Below the pieces are notes generated by a model. That model saw only the letters and a program-made list of their open reading frames with translations. It did no database searches and was not told the DNA's origin. Below, one piece after another: positions 1 through 11,810 of a stretch of DNA of 64,000 nucleotides. The first letter of the stretch is position 1; each line of letters opens with the position of its first letter. The position numbers and the translations under genes are program-made. Source of the DNA: Abelmoschus esculentus (Eukaryota; Streptophyta; Magnoliopsida; Malvales; Malvaceae); contig JAUCBN010000036.1 in the NCBI GenBank assembly GCA_035048815.1, forward strand, positions 9,930,001-9,994,000, given 5' to 3'.

Positions 1-554
1 GTAGTTTTAAGGTGCTTTTCGGTTGTTTTATGGGCTGGTTTAGGTGCTTAGATGTTGCTGGAGGTATAAGGATGGTTTGGATGTGTTTTTGGTTCATAAT
101 TGAGTTGGATTAGATGTTAGATTCATTAGGTTTTGGGCTGATGTTGTTAGGTTACGTTTCGGCTTAGTTTTTGGTCTTTTCGACTAAGTTTTCTGTAGTT
201 TAATGATGATCGGATATGTCTGGTGGTTTGAGCATGTTATGATGTGAGAATACTCTGTTTTTAATGTTGTAGAAGAGGTACAAGAAGGTGCTTGATTGCT
301 GGTGCGTTGGTGCGATCATCGGATAGCGGCGAAAGCTCGTTTCGCTTGTTGGTGAGTGGTTACGGATTTAAAGCGAATCGCGTTTGGTACGTTCTGTTTT
401 TGGGACTATGGAAGAGTGTGAAAACCTTCCATAGTTCAAGAGTATGTAAAGTATTTGTTTTGATAAACCAATATGAGTTTCAGCTATATTTTATAAAGGC
501 ATTATGTTGGTAATGCAATGAGATTTATATAAATACATGAGCATGATTTGAAAT
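1..554 (+). repeat. LTR 'C', left visible part (Tekay-type)
   Basis: This is the middle of a plus-strand Tekay-type LTR. Base 1 corresponds to about base 923 of the complete LTR at 15931-19481 (same GTAGTTTTAAGGTG start), so roughly 920 bp lie outside the window. The LTR is interrupted at 554 by element B and continues at 11806. The join reads through into the sequence seen uninterrupted near 17400 (TTTGAAAT then GGTGCATACATGAG). The small open frame at 292-513 is LTR sequence, not a gene. Confidence 0.9.
550..554. repeat. Target-site duplication of B, left copy (GAAAT)
   Basis: GAAAT lies directly outside the left LTR end of B and is repeated at 11806-11810. Five bases is the usual duplication length for Ty3/gypsy integrases. 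Confidence 0.95.
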
Positions 555-3500
555 TGTAACCCCCTTAGCACGGCCTGGACGGAACCGACACTAATGGGTT
601 ACACGGGGAATATCAAACCAAACTCGCAAGGGTCTGATTCGATAAACAACCCTAAAACCGTTATATTTTTTTATTTTATCTTGCCTAGATGCGCAATCTT
701 ATTCCTATGTGTCAAGGTCTCATTCAAAGCTTTATTGGTACCACATTAATTAAAAACAAATATGCGATTAAACACTAACATAGATTAAGGACTAAAACGT
801 AAAACTTTTAAGTTCAATTAGTAAAGTAAAAATTCTTTCCTTCAATGTTCAATTAAACATACAAGAGTTCCTCATTGCGAATTTCAACTTAAACGAATCA
901 TTCTATCATCATCAATTGCATGTTTTCCTAATTTAGGGACCAAAATGTAAATCTTCCAAAATACAAGGAATTCATCCAAATTAGGATTCCCATCTTGAAA
1001 TTAAATCAACTTTATACTTGCATGCAAAATTTTAGCTCAAAATAACATCGATAAGCACCTTAATCGAACAAAGGAAGATATCAGGGACTAAAGTATAATT
1101 TCTAGCAACTTTCAATTCTTGGTGATCAAAGGTTTCGAAACCTTCCCAGAGGTTCCGAAACTTTTTGTAAAAGGTTTCGAAACTTTCCTGGAAAGTTTCG
1201 AAACTTATCGCGTCCAGTAACTTCCTAGAATTGAATCTACCCGCAAGGTTTCGAAACCTTGTGAAGGTTTCGAAACTATTTGACAATGGTTTCGAACCTT
1301 CACCCAAAGGTTTCGAAACTTTAGGTCTGGAACCAAAAGTTTCGTTACACTAAGTGCACACCAAAAACTCAATACTCAACCATTAATTAGATCCACTAAT
1401 TGAATCAATCCTAGGCATATTTAGTAACATATGGCACATAATCAACAACGTCATGGACATCAATCAAGCTATAGGCATGCTCCCTAGGGAATGATTAACA
1501 ACATATCAATCATGCTAGTACATGCTTCAACAATCTAAACAATTCCAAAGTTCAACAATTAACAATCAAAAAATAATGGTCTTATTACAACATAAACCAA
1601 AGCCTAAGTACACACTCCTCACATAGGTTGGGTTACACATTGCCTTACCCAATTTGTTTGCCAAAAACATACCAAATTCAAAGTGATTCTTCCCCTTGGT
1701 TTCCTTGCCTCGAACGAAGCCCCAAGTGCCTTTATTTTTCTGCAAGGATAAAAAGAGAGCTTAAGCAAACATGCTTAGTGAGGAAGCTCTACACAAATCA
1801 TCAATGCATCTATTTAAAACCATGTTGAAAATATAATTTGCAATTCATTATTAAATCATGCATGCTAACATCTCATGCTCATGTTCCTTAAACCAAATGC
1901 ATCTTTAAGTTCACATAACCTTTTCAAAACAATTTATGAATGATGCTCAAACCTCTTCATAATTTCATGTATGTATATTGGCATTCTAGTGACCACTTTA
2001 ATGTGAACCTTGAGCTCACCGAATACATGGATCCATGAGACCATAGTCTCGTCATGACACGAAGTCACCATTGACATGACACGAAGTCACCATTAGCACT
2101 ATCACGCATGATCGGACACATAGTCACCCTTGTTACGTGTAGGCGGCTCTACCGCGCACGGTTGGACACAAAGTCACCCTTGTTACGTGTAGGCAATATT
2201 CTATATTCTCAGTTTTGATTATAGTGCACTTAAGACAATCCTAATGACATGTCATCGTATTCGAATCTAAAGTTAGTGTCACTAAGCCAATATAATAATC
2301 AAATGTGCATGATAACTTGCTGCTCATAATGCATGCATAATATGTTCAACAAATGAACCAAAGCCATGCCCAAAGGCACCTTCATGTATAAGGCAATTAA
2401 CCACATTGTATTCCAAATCATTTCTCATAATTTTCCATAATCATAGATGCTCATTTCAGCAAGTAATTCTCATGTATGCACCATTTCAAATCATGCTCAT
2501 GCATTTACATAAATCTTATTGCATTATCAACATAATGCCTTAATAAAATGTAGCCGAAACTCTTATCGGTTTATCAAATCAAATACTTTACTTACTCTTG
2601 AACTATGGAAAGTTTTCACACTCTTCCATAGTCCCCAAAAATAGAATGTACCAAACGCGATTCGCTTTAAATTCGAATTCACTCACCAACAAGCGAAACG
2701 AGCTTTTGCCGCTCTCCGATGATCGCACCAACGCACCAGCAATCAAGCACCTTCTTGTACCTCTTCTACAACACTAAAAACAGAGCATTCTCACATCATA
2801 ACATGCTCAAGCCAACAGCCATATCCGATCACCAATAAACTACTAAAAACTTAGCCGAAAAGACCGTAAACTAAGCCAAAACGCATCCGAACAACATCAG
2901 CCCAAAACCTAACGAATCTAACATCTAATCCACTTCAATTATGAACCAAAAACACATCCAAACCATCCTTATATCTCAAGCAATATTAAAGCATCTAAAA
3001 CAGCCCATAAAACAACCGAAAAGCACCTTAAAACTACACTGATTGCATTATTCCGGGATTAAATTAATGTGATATCAAATCAAGACTCAATTAATCATTA
3101 AATCAACATAAAAACATGATTGAATCCATCTAATTTCCAGCATTAAATGAGATCCAAAAAGATTTCACAAAAACATCACAAAATCACTAGATCTAACATT
3201 AAAAACATAGTATCAAGTTTTTATTCAAAGATTAGCAAGCTAATACTTGGGAATTTCAATAAAGAACCTTAGAAAAGAATAAAAATCCAGAAAATTACCT
3301 TCAAGATATATTTACCAAAAATATGTATTTTTCCCCTTCTTGATTCCTTGCAATTTGATGTAGATTTGATGAAATTGATGCATAGGTTTTGTAAAGGATG
3401 GAAAGATGATGCAAATGATGTAATCTTTGTGGAAAAAGATGCAAAAATCAGCAAGGAATTGAAGAGAAAAGATGAAGAGAAAGTGGAGAGAAAATGGGAG

Positions 3501-3970
3501 AAAAAGATGAGAGAAACTGAGAGAAAAGTGGTTTTTAAGAAAAATGATTAAAAAATCCAATTAAAGTAATTAAAAATATATTCTGGTGAATAAATCATCA
3601 TTAAAAATTAGAAATGGATTTATGGCCCTCTAAGGATTCTAAGTTTAGCTTGCTTTTCAATTTAGTCACCAAAACATGTAAATTGCCGAAAATTACAAAA
3701 TAGTCCCCCAATTTTCGAAAAATTGCAAATCGGTCACTTATGCATAATTAATCATAATCAAAAATCATTATAAAATCTAAATTATTTTCTTTTAAATTTT
3801 GAAACATATTTTTAATATTTCAAACCACCTTCCAAATTATTATTTTTCTTAATTAAAAAATATCTTTATTTTATTTTTCCCAGAATTAATGAACCGGAGA
3901 ACCCGATTCGACCCGAATCGAATTCTCCTAACTAAGCCTAAACTAATAACCCCCAAAACGGGATGTTACA
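555..3970 (-). repeat. 3' LTR of element B
   Basis: The plus strand starts TGTAACCCCCTTAGC and ends GGGATGTTACA, the reverse complement of the TGTAACATCC...GGGGGTTACA termini of the other copies. Length is 3416 bp. It contains a palindrome cluster at 1131-1320, short tandem repeats around 2040-2200 (CACGAAGTCACCATT units and GTGACTTTGTGTCC-type units), and a purine/pyrimidine-biased tract near 3440-3540. Small open frames here (1032-1307, 1628-1828, 3269-3560) recur at equivalent places in other LTR copies and are not genes. Confidence 0.95.
1131..1320. repeat. Palindrome cluster TTTCGAAA in B 3' LTR
   Basis: About eight spaced copies of GGTTTCGAAACC or close variants in 190 bp. Each is self-complementary, and they can pair with one another. 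Equivalent clusters sit at 8957-9148, 13015-13215, 18715-18906, 26690-26890 and 57630-57825. Their function is unknown. Confidence 0.85.
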
Positions 3971-3986
3971 ACTCTCCCCCTCTTAA
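3971..3986 (-). promoter_or_regulatory. Polypurine tract of element B
   Basis: Reverse complement TTAAGAGGGGGAGAGT abuts the 3' LTR. This is the expected position of the plus-strand DNA primer in reverse transcription. The same tract occurs in element A. Confidence 0.9.
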
Positions 3987-3993
3987 AAAAATT

Positions 3994-5160
3994 TCATCCT
4001 CGAAATTTACCTGAAGTAAACAAGTGAGGAAACTGCTCCTCCATGCTTTTCCTTGTCTCCCAAGTTGCTTCTTCAACACCTCGGTGCTTCCAAAGCACTT
4101 TAACCAAATCTATGGTCTTCCCTCGAAGAACCTTTGTATCCACATCCAAAATCCTCTCCAGATCCTTCTCATAACTCATATCCGCCCTTAACTCAGACTC
4201 CTCAACTAGAACAACATGAAAAGGATCTGAACTATACTTACAAAGCATCGATACATTGAAACACATAATGCATCTTACTCAACTCCACCAGCAACCTGAA
4301 CCGATAACAATCAATTGGCTCTAACACCTCATATGGCCCAATAAAACGATGACCCAACTTACCCTTACGTCCAAACCTCATCACCTTCTTCCACGGAGAA
4401 ACCTTAGGAAACACTTTGTCCCCAACAGTATACTCTATCTCTCTACGCTTTAAATCGGCATAGGACTTCTGCCTATCCGAAGCTTCCCTAAGTTTAGCAC
4501 ACATCAACTTAACCTTCCCATCCGTATCTTTAAAACTTGAGGCAAAGAAACGAACTTTTGCCCAACTTCTATCCAACACAAAGGTGTACAACACCTATGC
4601 CCGTATAAAGCCTCAAACGGTGCCATCCGTATACTCGTCTGAAAACTATTATTATAAGCAAACTCTACCAACGACAATTTCTTCTCCCTAAGAACCTTGA
4701 AACTCGATGACACAACATCCCAACATATCTTCTAAAGTCTGAATAACACTCTTAGACTGTCCATCCGTCTGTGGATGATAAGTTGTACTAAAGCTAAGCC
4801 TCGTACCCAAAGTAACCTACAAACTCCTCCAAAACTTAGGTGTAAACCGCGGACCTCTATCCGATATGATCAACTTAAGCACACTATGCGACTTCACCAT
4901 CTTAGAAACATACGACTCTACGAACTTATCCATAGATCACATTGTATGCACGGCAAGAAAATGTGCACGCTTTGAAAACCTATCAATAATAACCCATATA
5001 GAATCCTTCTTAGACTCTGTCACATATTCCTTTAAACCAAACACACTTTTGAGATCTCTATACATCTTCACACTACCCGGATGCATAGCAAACGGACTAG
5101 TATGTGCTCCCGCTAAAATAGCTTACCTCAACTCAACCTTATCCGGCACCACAATCTGAC
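3994..5160 (-). pseudogene. Integrase C-terminal half plus chromodomain remnant (element B)
   Basis: Read on the minus strand, fragments match a chromovirus integrase. The catalytic-core region contains SIWVI-type sequence and SDRG around the second acidic residue. It is followed by the VEFAYNNSFQTS and ALYG segments, the SYADLKRREIEY and GDKVF motifs, and the RFIGPYEVLEPI segment. At 3994-4266 an open chromodomain reads ILDVDTKVLRGK...LVKVLWKHRGVEEATWE, with the aromatic and acidic residues usual in this fold. Stops and frameshifts split the rest. A deletion removes the zinc-binding CxxC and the first catalytic Asp (junction GACAGAGTCTAAGAAGG on the minus strand). It cannot give a working integrase. 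Confidence 0.9.
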
Positions 5161-5199
5161 CCCTAAACCACAACATCTCCTCCTCATCAAAACGATACT

Positions 5200-5510
5200 C
5201 GGTCGGTCTACCCTTAGCCATATCCTCCGCAAAAGGTACCAACGTCTCATCCTCTAACTGTTTCACCTTATCATCTCAACCAAGATAGGCTTTACTTACA
5301 ACTCCACCACTCAACCACTTTCCTTTGAAATACTCAACTTAGCAAACATCATTCTCAACTCAACCGCCGTCTTACGGCTCAAAGATTCAGCCATCACCTT
5401 AGCTTTCCCCGGATGGTATGCAACAGACAACCCACACTTACCCTCTTTGGACAACCAACAAATTCTTTCCCCACACCAAAACAATAATGCAGAAACCACC
5501 ACACCATCTC
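5200..5510 (-). pseudogene. RNase H tail / integrase N-terminal linker remnant (element B)
   Basis: On the minus strand, 5311-5502 encodes YHPGKAKVMAESLSRKTAVE, the C-terminal end of a Ty3-type RNase H. D has a closely similar stretch, with VNVVADALSRKA. The linker to integrase follows (LEDETLVPF region, now interrupted). The upstream RT and most of RNase H are absent, so this is a fragment and not a catalytic domain. Confidence 0.8.
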
Positions 5511-8363
5511 AACCTCTATAGAAACATAACTCAAAAGAAAACCCCATAAGGTTGATAACCAACTCTTGATAACCGCAACAATTTCCATACCATCACCATC
5601 GAACTAACCTTAATTGACATCCTCCCACATACCAGGTAACCAACTAAGCCTTTCACCAACCTCCACTCCACACAACAAACTTCAGACTAACTTTGCACAA
5701 AACTGTCAACATTGTCTTAAGCAAGCTCCACCACCACCAACAACTTCATTATGAGTCATACTAACCATATCACAACGTCACAACATATCATCCATTTACC
5801 TATGAATGATAAAACCCAACATTCAAACAACAACCTATGTCGATCCTAAAAACTTTCAAATCTTATCATGTTATAGATACACCACTCACACATCTTTCCA
5901 ATGGGACTTAGGAACCCAAGAAAACCGTACCCTAACAAACCTCATAAGAAAACTCCATACCATCGATAGAACTTACTACCAAACTTATGATGATTCTTCC
6001 CGACTTCAACCCTGGGCACCCTTACTACTAATAATAATCCAAAGAAAATTGATACTCATTCTTACCTTATCAGCAAGATAAACATTTACATATGGTTCAA
6101 ACATAATCCAAACCAGCTTAGTCAAAACACATGTTTTTCCCCAACTCCTACCACAACACTTACCACCAAACTCATGGAAAAAGATTACCATAAGCCTTGC
6201 TCAAGATACCATTCCATCTCGACACTTTCCGTTAACATAACACAAAAAGATTCTCAACACAAAACTAAACCTTGCCAAGAACATATCCTTCACTAGACCC
6301 TCAACAAACACTTTACCACAACTTATCCCCGATCAAATTTACCAAGGTTGAATTTCGCTCATAGATTCACCATATAACTAGGTCTCCCTATAGGTTAACC
6401 GAACATCTTCCCTTGTAACTCCACAACAACTCAGGCTTATCCCACATAACAACCTCCCACTGCAAGCACCCTTATGTAAGCCAAGTCATCCCAATTGCTA
6501 ACATTCTACAAAATATATCATACAAGAAACTTACCAACTTTGTGTCAAACTCAATATTATACTCTTTATAACGATAATATCTCCAACTTAAGGTTTAGCC
6601 ACCATAACCAACTCCACCAAGGTTCAAAATTTAAAATCTACATATCATTAAGTGCCTTGACACTTAACCCAAAACTTTTTTTTCCATTATCAACTCATCA
6701 ACAAACCAACTCCTACATTAACTATACCACAACAAAATCCAAACTTGTAGAACCATTCTTTCCACTAGCTCCAACATCTCTTATTTTATAACCTTGCCAA
6801 AGCGGTAATCATAATGATGAACATCCACAAATACGATCCCACCGAACACAAAACCTCAAGTCTCTTTTTGATAAAAGCAAACCCATAAGACTGAACAATC
6901 GATACAAACCATAAATTGTCCAGCGATCCACATTACACCACTTCAGACATCATCAAAGACTAACTTTACCCGAAGTATATCCAACTTAACATCCTGAAAA
7001 CACAACGTGTAAACTTTCCTCCTTTATAGTACAACCAAACCTCTCAAGGTCACAACAATCTATGATTCAACCCCCGATTTCACAACTCTCATACCAATAT
7101 GTATCTCATATTTTACTTCCATCCTGACCATACCAGATCGGTCACAACCCCCGATCTAACTACACACTAACCACACTACAAAGAATTCCATGTAATTTCC
7201 ACAAAATAATTTCACATTACTCAGAAAAACACCAACCCGCCTTACTCTACAAAACATGCTGCAACCTTGTTAGAACCTCCAGATCTTAACTAGAAAGAAT
7301 CCATAAAACTCAGCCCTTCCTTTAGTAATGACCAACTCAAACTAACCATAACACAGTGTATTTACCTTGGTTTCAAACATTCACAACTCTGAGACCAACC
7401 ACTCATTGTTCATCCAAGACTATTCCCTAACCAAAAAGGGTAGCTTGCCCACTACACATTCAGCTTAACACCACAAGAAAGTTCCTTCAACCTCTTTTTT
7501 TTTCCCATACCTTCACCTTAAAAGAACCAACCACACTCCACTTACACCCTTAAGGAGCTACTCACAAGTGTGAACAAATGTATGCATGATTTCTTGTATG
7601 CCCTCATAAATGCCTATGCAAGTGCATATGCATGTAAATGCAATTTCTAATGTCATGCTCAAGAATGCATGCATGTCCTACATTATCTATAAATATATAC
7701 ATATATGTGCTCTTAATCTAAACATGATTATTGTTCACACTCACAAATAACATCCTCAATTCCTATAACTTAAACTACCATCCTATTGACAGCTTCCAAG
7801 TCAGATTAGCAACAGCTGTACTAGCTTCAGCAGACTAAAACACACCCGAAAGAATGGTGCAACACCATAAACTAACCTTTCGGCCTAACCGAAGGCACAC
7901 TTACAGAGGAGGAAGAATTTACTCTTCCCTAACAGTCGTTTCATCTTCCATCTTGACCATCAAAGTTCATACCAATAGTATCTAGTGACTTACGTCTCAG
8001 AAATATATTCAAAAACTTTAAACATGCAATTAAAACATAATGTCCAAATAAAACAAACTTACATTCGGGCAAGAACCAAGAGATATCTGAGAGCATCTAA
8101 AAATATGTTGGCATTGACAATGTGTAACCGATAACCCCAGTTTAACCACCATTACGCAAAGTACAATCATCACGAATAGATTTTCACACTCCAACAACAT
8201 ATCATGCTCAATCACACATATCATGATCAATCTCACATTTAAGCACATTACTTAGCAATCCTATACATGCTTTAACCGATCAACTACACACTTTACAAAT
8301 CAACAACATATCTTACAAACCTTACGACACACTTTTCAAACCAACTACACATTTTATTCAACC
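5511..8363 (-). other. Non-coding internal region of element B shared with A
   Basis: About 2.85 kb with no recognisable domain and no long open frame, occupying the place of gag, protease and RT. It is colinear with 19501-22449 of element A. Shared landmarks include a run of eight or nine T/A, the GTGGTGTTAAGCTG stretch, and the AGATCGGGGGTTGTG stretch. Near the primer-site end (about 7850-8020) weak gag-leader similarity remains. The source of the sequence is unknown. Confidence 0.75.
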
Positions 8364-8377
8364 TGGCTCTGATACCA
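8364..8377 (-). promoter_or_regulatory. Primer binding site of B (initiator tRNA-Met)
   Basis: Minus-strand TGGTATCAGAGCCA is complementary to the 3' end of plant initiator tRNA-Met and lies five bases inside the 5' LTR. This is the usual primer of Tekay and many other Ty3/gypsy elements. Confidence 0.95.
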
Positions 8378-8382
8378 CCAAA

Positions 8383-11300
8383 TGTAACCCCCTTAGCCTG
8401 GCCTGGACGGAACCGACACTAATGGGTTACACGGGGAATATCAAACCAAACCCGCAAGGGTCTGATTCGATAAACAACCCTAAAACCGTTATATTTTTTT
8501 ATTTTATCTTACCTAGATGCGCAATCTTATTCCTATGTGTCAAGGTCGCATTCAAAGCATTATTGGTACCACATTAATTAAAAACAAACATACGATTAAA
8601 CACTAACATAGATTAAGGACTAAAACGTAAAACTTTTAAGTTCAATTAGTAAAGTAGAAATTCTTTCCATCAATGTTTAATTAAACATACAAGAGTTCCT
8701 CATTGCAAATTTCAACTTAAACGAATCATTCTATCATCATCAATTGCATGTTTTCCTAATTTAAGGACCAAAATGTAAATCTTCCAAAATGCAAGGACTT
8801 CATCCAAATTAGGATTCCCATCTTGAAATTAAATCAACTTTATACTTGCATGCAAAATTTTAGCTCAAAATAACATCGGTAAGCACCTTAATCGAACAAA
8901 GGAATATATCTGGGACTAAAGTATAATTTCTAGCAACTTTCAATTCTTGGTGACCAAAGGTTTCGAAACCTTCCCAGAGGTTCCGAAACATTTTGTAAAA
9001 GGTTTCGAAACTTTCCTGGAAAGTTTCGAAGCTTATCGCGTCCAGTAACTTCCCAGAATTGAATCTGCCCGCAAGGTTTCGAAACCTTGTGAAGGTTTCG
9101 AAACTATTTGACAATGGTTTCGGAACCTTCACCCAAAGGTTTCGAAACTTTAGGTCTGGAACCAAAAGTTTCGTTACACTAAGTGCACACCAAAAACTCA
9201 ATACTCAACCATTAATTAGATCCACTAATTGAATCAATCCTAGGCATATTTAGTAACATATGGCACATAATCAACAACGTCACGGACATCAATCAAGCTA
9301 TAGACATGCTCCCTAGGGAATGATTAACAACATATCAATCATGCTAGTATATGCTTCAACAATCCAAACAATTCCAAAGTTCAACAATTAACAATCAAAC
9401 AATAATGGTCTTATTACAACATAAACCAAAGCCTAAGTACATACTCCTCACATAGGTTGGGTTACACATTGCCTTGCCCAATTTGTTTACCAAAAACTTA
9501 CCAAATTCAAAGTGATTCTTCCCCTTGGTTTCCTTGCCTCGAACGAAGCCCCAAGTGCCTTTATTTTTCTGCAAGGATAAAAAGAGAGCTTAAGCAAACA
9601 TGCTTAGTGAGGAAGCTCTACACAAATCATCAATGCATCTATTTAAAACCATGTTGAAAACGTAATTTGCAATTCATTATTAAATCATGCATCCTAACAT
9701 CTCATGCTCATGTTCCTTAAACCAAATACATCCTTGAGTTCACATAACCTTTTCAAAACAATTTATAAATGATGCTCAAACCTCTTCTCAATTTCATGTA
9801 TGTATATTGGCATTCTAGTGACCACTTTAATGTGAACCTTGAGCTCACCGAATACACGGATCCATGAGACCATAGTCTCGTCATGACACGAAGTCACCAT
9901 TAACATGACACGAAGTCACCATTGATATGACACGAAGTCACCATTGACATGACACGAAGTCACCATTGACATGACACGAAGTCACCATTAGCACTACCAC
10001 GCACGATCGGACACATAGTCACCCTTGTTACGTGTAGGCAATATTCTGTATTCTCAGTTTTGATTATAGTGCACTTAAGACAATCCTAATGACATGTCAT
10101 CGTATTCGAATCTAAAGTTAGTGTCACTAAGCCAATATCATAATCAAATATGCATGATAACTTGTTGCTCATAATGCATGCATAATATGTTCAAGAAATG
10201 AACCAAAGCCATGTCCAAAGGCACCTTCATGTATAAGTCAATTAACCACATTGTATTCCAAATCATTTCTCATAATTTTCCATAATCATAGATGCTAAAT
10301 AAGCTATGCATTCCAGCAAGTAATTCTCATGTATGCACCAATTCAAATCATGCTCATGGATTTACATAATTCTCATTGCATTATCAACATAATGCCTTAA
10401 TAAAATATAGTCGAAACTCTTATCGGTTTATCAAAACAAATACTTTACTTACTCTTGAACTATGGAAGGTTTTCACACTCTTCCATAGTCCCCAAAAACA
10501 GAACGTACCAAATGCAATTCGCTTTAAATCCGAATTCACTTACCAACAAGCGAAACGAGCTTTCGCCGCTCTCCGATGATCGCACCAACGCACCAGCAAT
10601 CAAGCACCTTCTTGTACCTCTTCTACAACATTAAAAACAGAGCATTCTCACATCATAACAAGCTCAAGCCAACAGCCATATCCGATCACCAATAAACTAC
10701 CGAAAACTTAGTCGAAAAGACCGTAAACTAAGTCGAAACGCATCCGAACAACATCATCCCAAAACCTAACGAATCTAACATCTAATCCACTTCAATTATG
10801 AACCAAAAACACATCCAAACCATCCTTATATCTCCAGCAACATTAAAGTATCTAAAATAGCCCATAAAACAACCGAAAAGCACCTTAAAACTACACCGAT
10901 TACATTATTCCGGGATTAAATTAATGTGATATTAAATCAAGACTCAATTAATCATTAAATCAACATAAAAACATGATTGAATCCATCTAATTTCCAGCAT
11001 TAAATGAGATCCAAAAAGATTTCACAAAAACATCACAAAATCACTAGATCTAACATTAAAAACATAGAATCAAGTTTTTATTCAAAGATTAGCAAGCTAA
11101 TACTTGGGAATTTCAATAAAGAACCTTAGAAAAGAATAAAAATCCAGAAAATTAACTTCAAGATCTATTCACCAAAAATATGTATTTTTCCCCTTCTTGA
11201 TTCCTTGCAATTTGATGTAGATTTGATGAAATTGATGCATAGGTTTTGTAAAGGATGGAAAGATGATGCAAATGATGTAATCTTTGTGGAAAAAGATGCA

Positions 11301-11805
11301 AAAATCAACAAGGAATTGAAGAGAAATGATGAAGAGAAAGTGGAGAGAAAATGAGAGAAAAGTGGTTTTTAAGAAAAATTATTAGAAAATCCAATTGAAG
11401 TAATTAAAAATATATTTTGGTGAATAAATCATCATTAAAAATTAGAAATGGGTTTATGGCCCTCCAAGGATTCTAAGTTTAGCTTGCTTTTCAATTTAGT
11501 CACTAAAACATGTAAATTGCCAAAAATTACAAAATAGTCCTCCAATTTTCCAAAAATTACAAATCGGTCACTTATGCATAATTAAGCATAATTAAAAATC
11601 ATTATAAAATCCAAATTATTTTCTTTTAAATTTTGAAACATATTTTTAATATTTCAAGCCACCTTCCAAATTATTATTTTTCTTAATTAAAAAAATATCC
11701 TTATTTTATTTTATCTGGAATTAATGAACCGGAGAACCCGATTCGACCCGAATCGAATTCCTCTAACTAAGCCTAAACTAATAACCCCCAAAATGGGATG
11801 TTACA
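8383..11805 (-). repeat. 5' LTR of element B
   Basis: 3423 bp with the same termini as the 3' copy. The two LTRs differ by scattered substitutions and by copy number of short tandem repeats. Here the unit ending CACGAAGTCACCATT is repeated five times at about 9885-9990, while the 3' LTR carries fewer. The palindrome cluster lies at about 8957-9148. Confidence 0.95.
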
Positions 11806-11810
11806 GAAAT
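11806..11810. repeat. Target-site duplication of B, right copy (GAAAT)
   Basis: Second copy of GAAAT, directly outside the right end of B. Removing B and one copy restores the uninterrupted LTR sequence seen near 17395-17410. Confidence 0.95.

Larger units (their letters stand above)
555..11805 (-). mobile_element. Element B: complete non-autonomous Tekay-type LTR retrotransposon
   Basis: Two LTRs in the same orientation (555-3970 and 8383-11805) flank a 4412-bp internal region. A minus-strand primer site sits next to the right-hand (5') LTR, and a polypurine tract sits next to the left-hand (3') LTR. The 5-bp direct repeat GAAAT at 550-554 and 11806-11810 marks insertion into LTR C. The internal region keeps only an RNase H tail, a damaged integrase and a chromodomain; the rest is non-coding sequence shared with element A. 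In the first ~235 bp the two LTRs differ at about 3% of sites by eye, suggesting a fairly recent insertion. It could move only with proteins supplied in trans. Confidence 0.95.

Noticed and set aside
3440..3545. GA-rich frame 3348-3551 (lysine/glutamate-rich peptide)
   Set aside because: Low-complexity purine tract of the LTR, with the complementary CTCTCATTTT tract present in every other copy.
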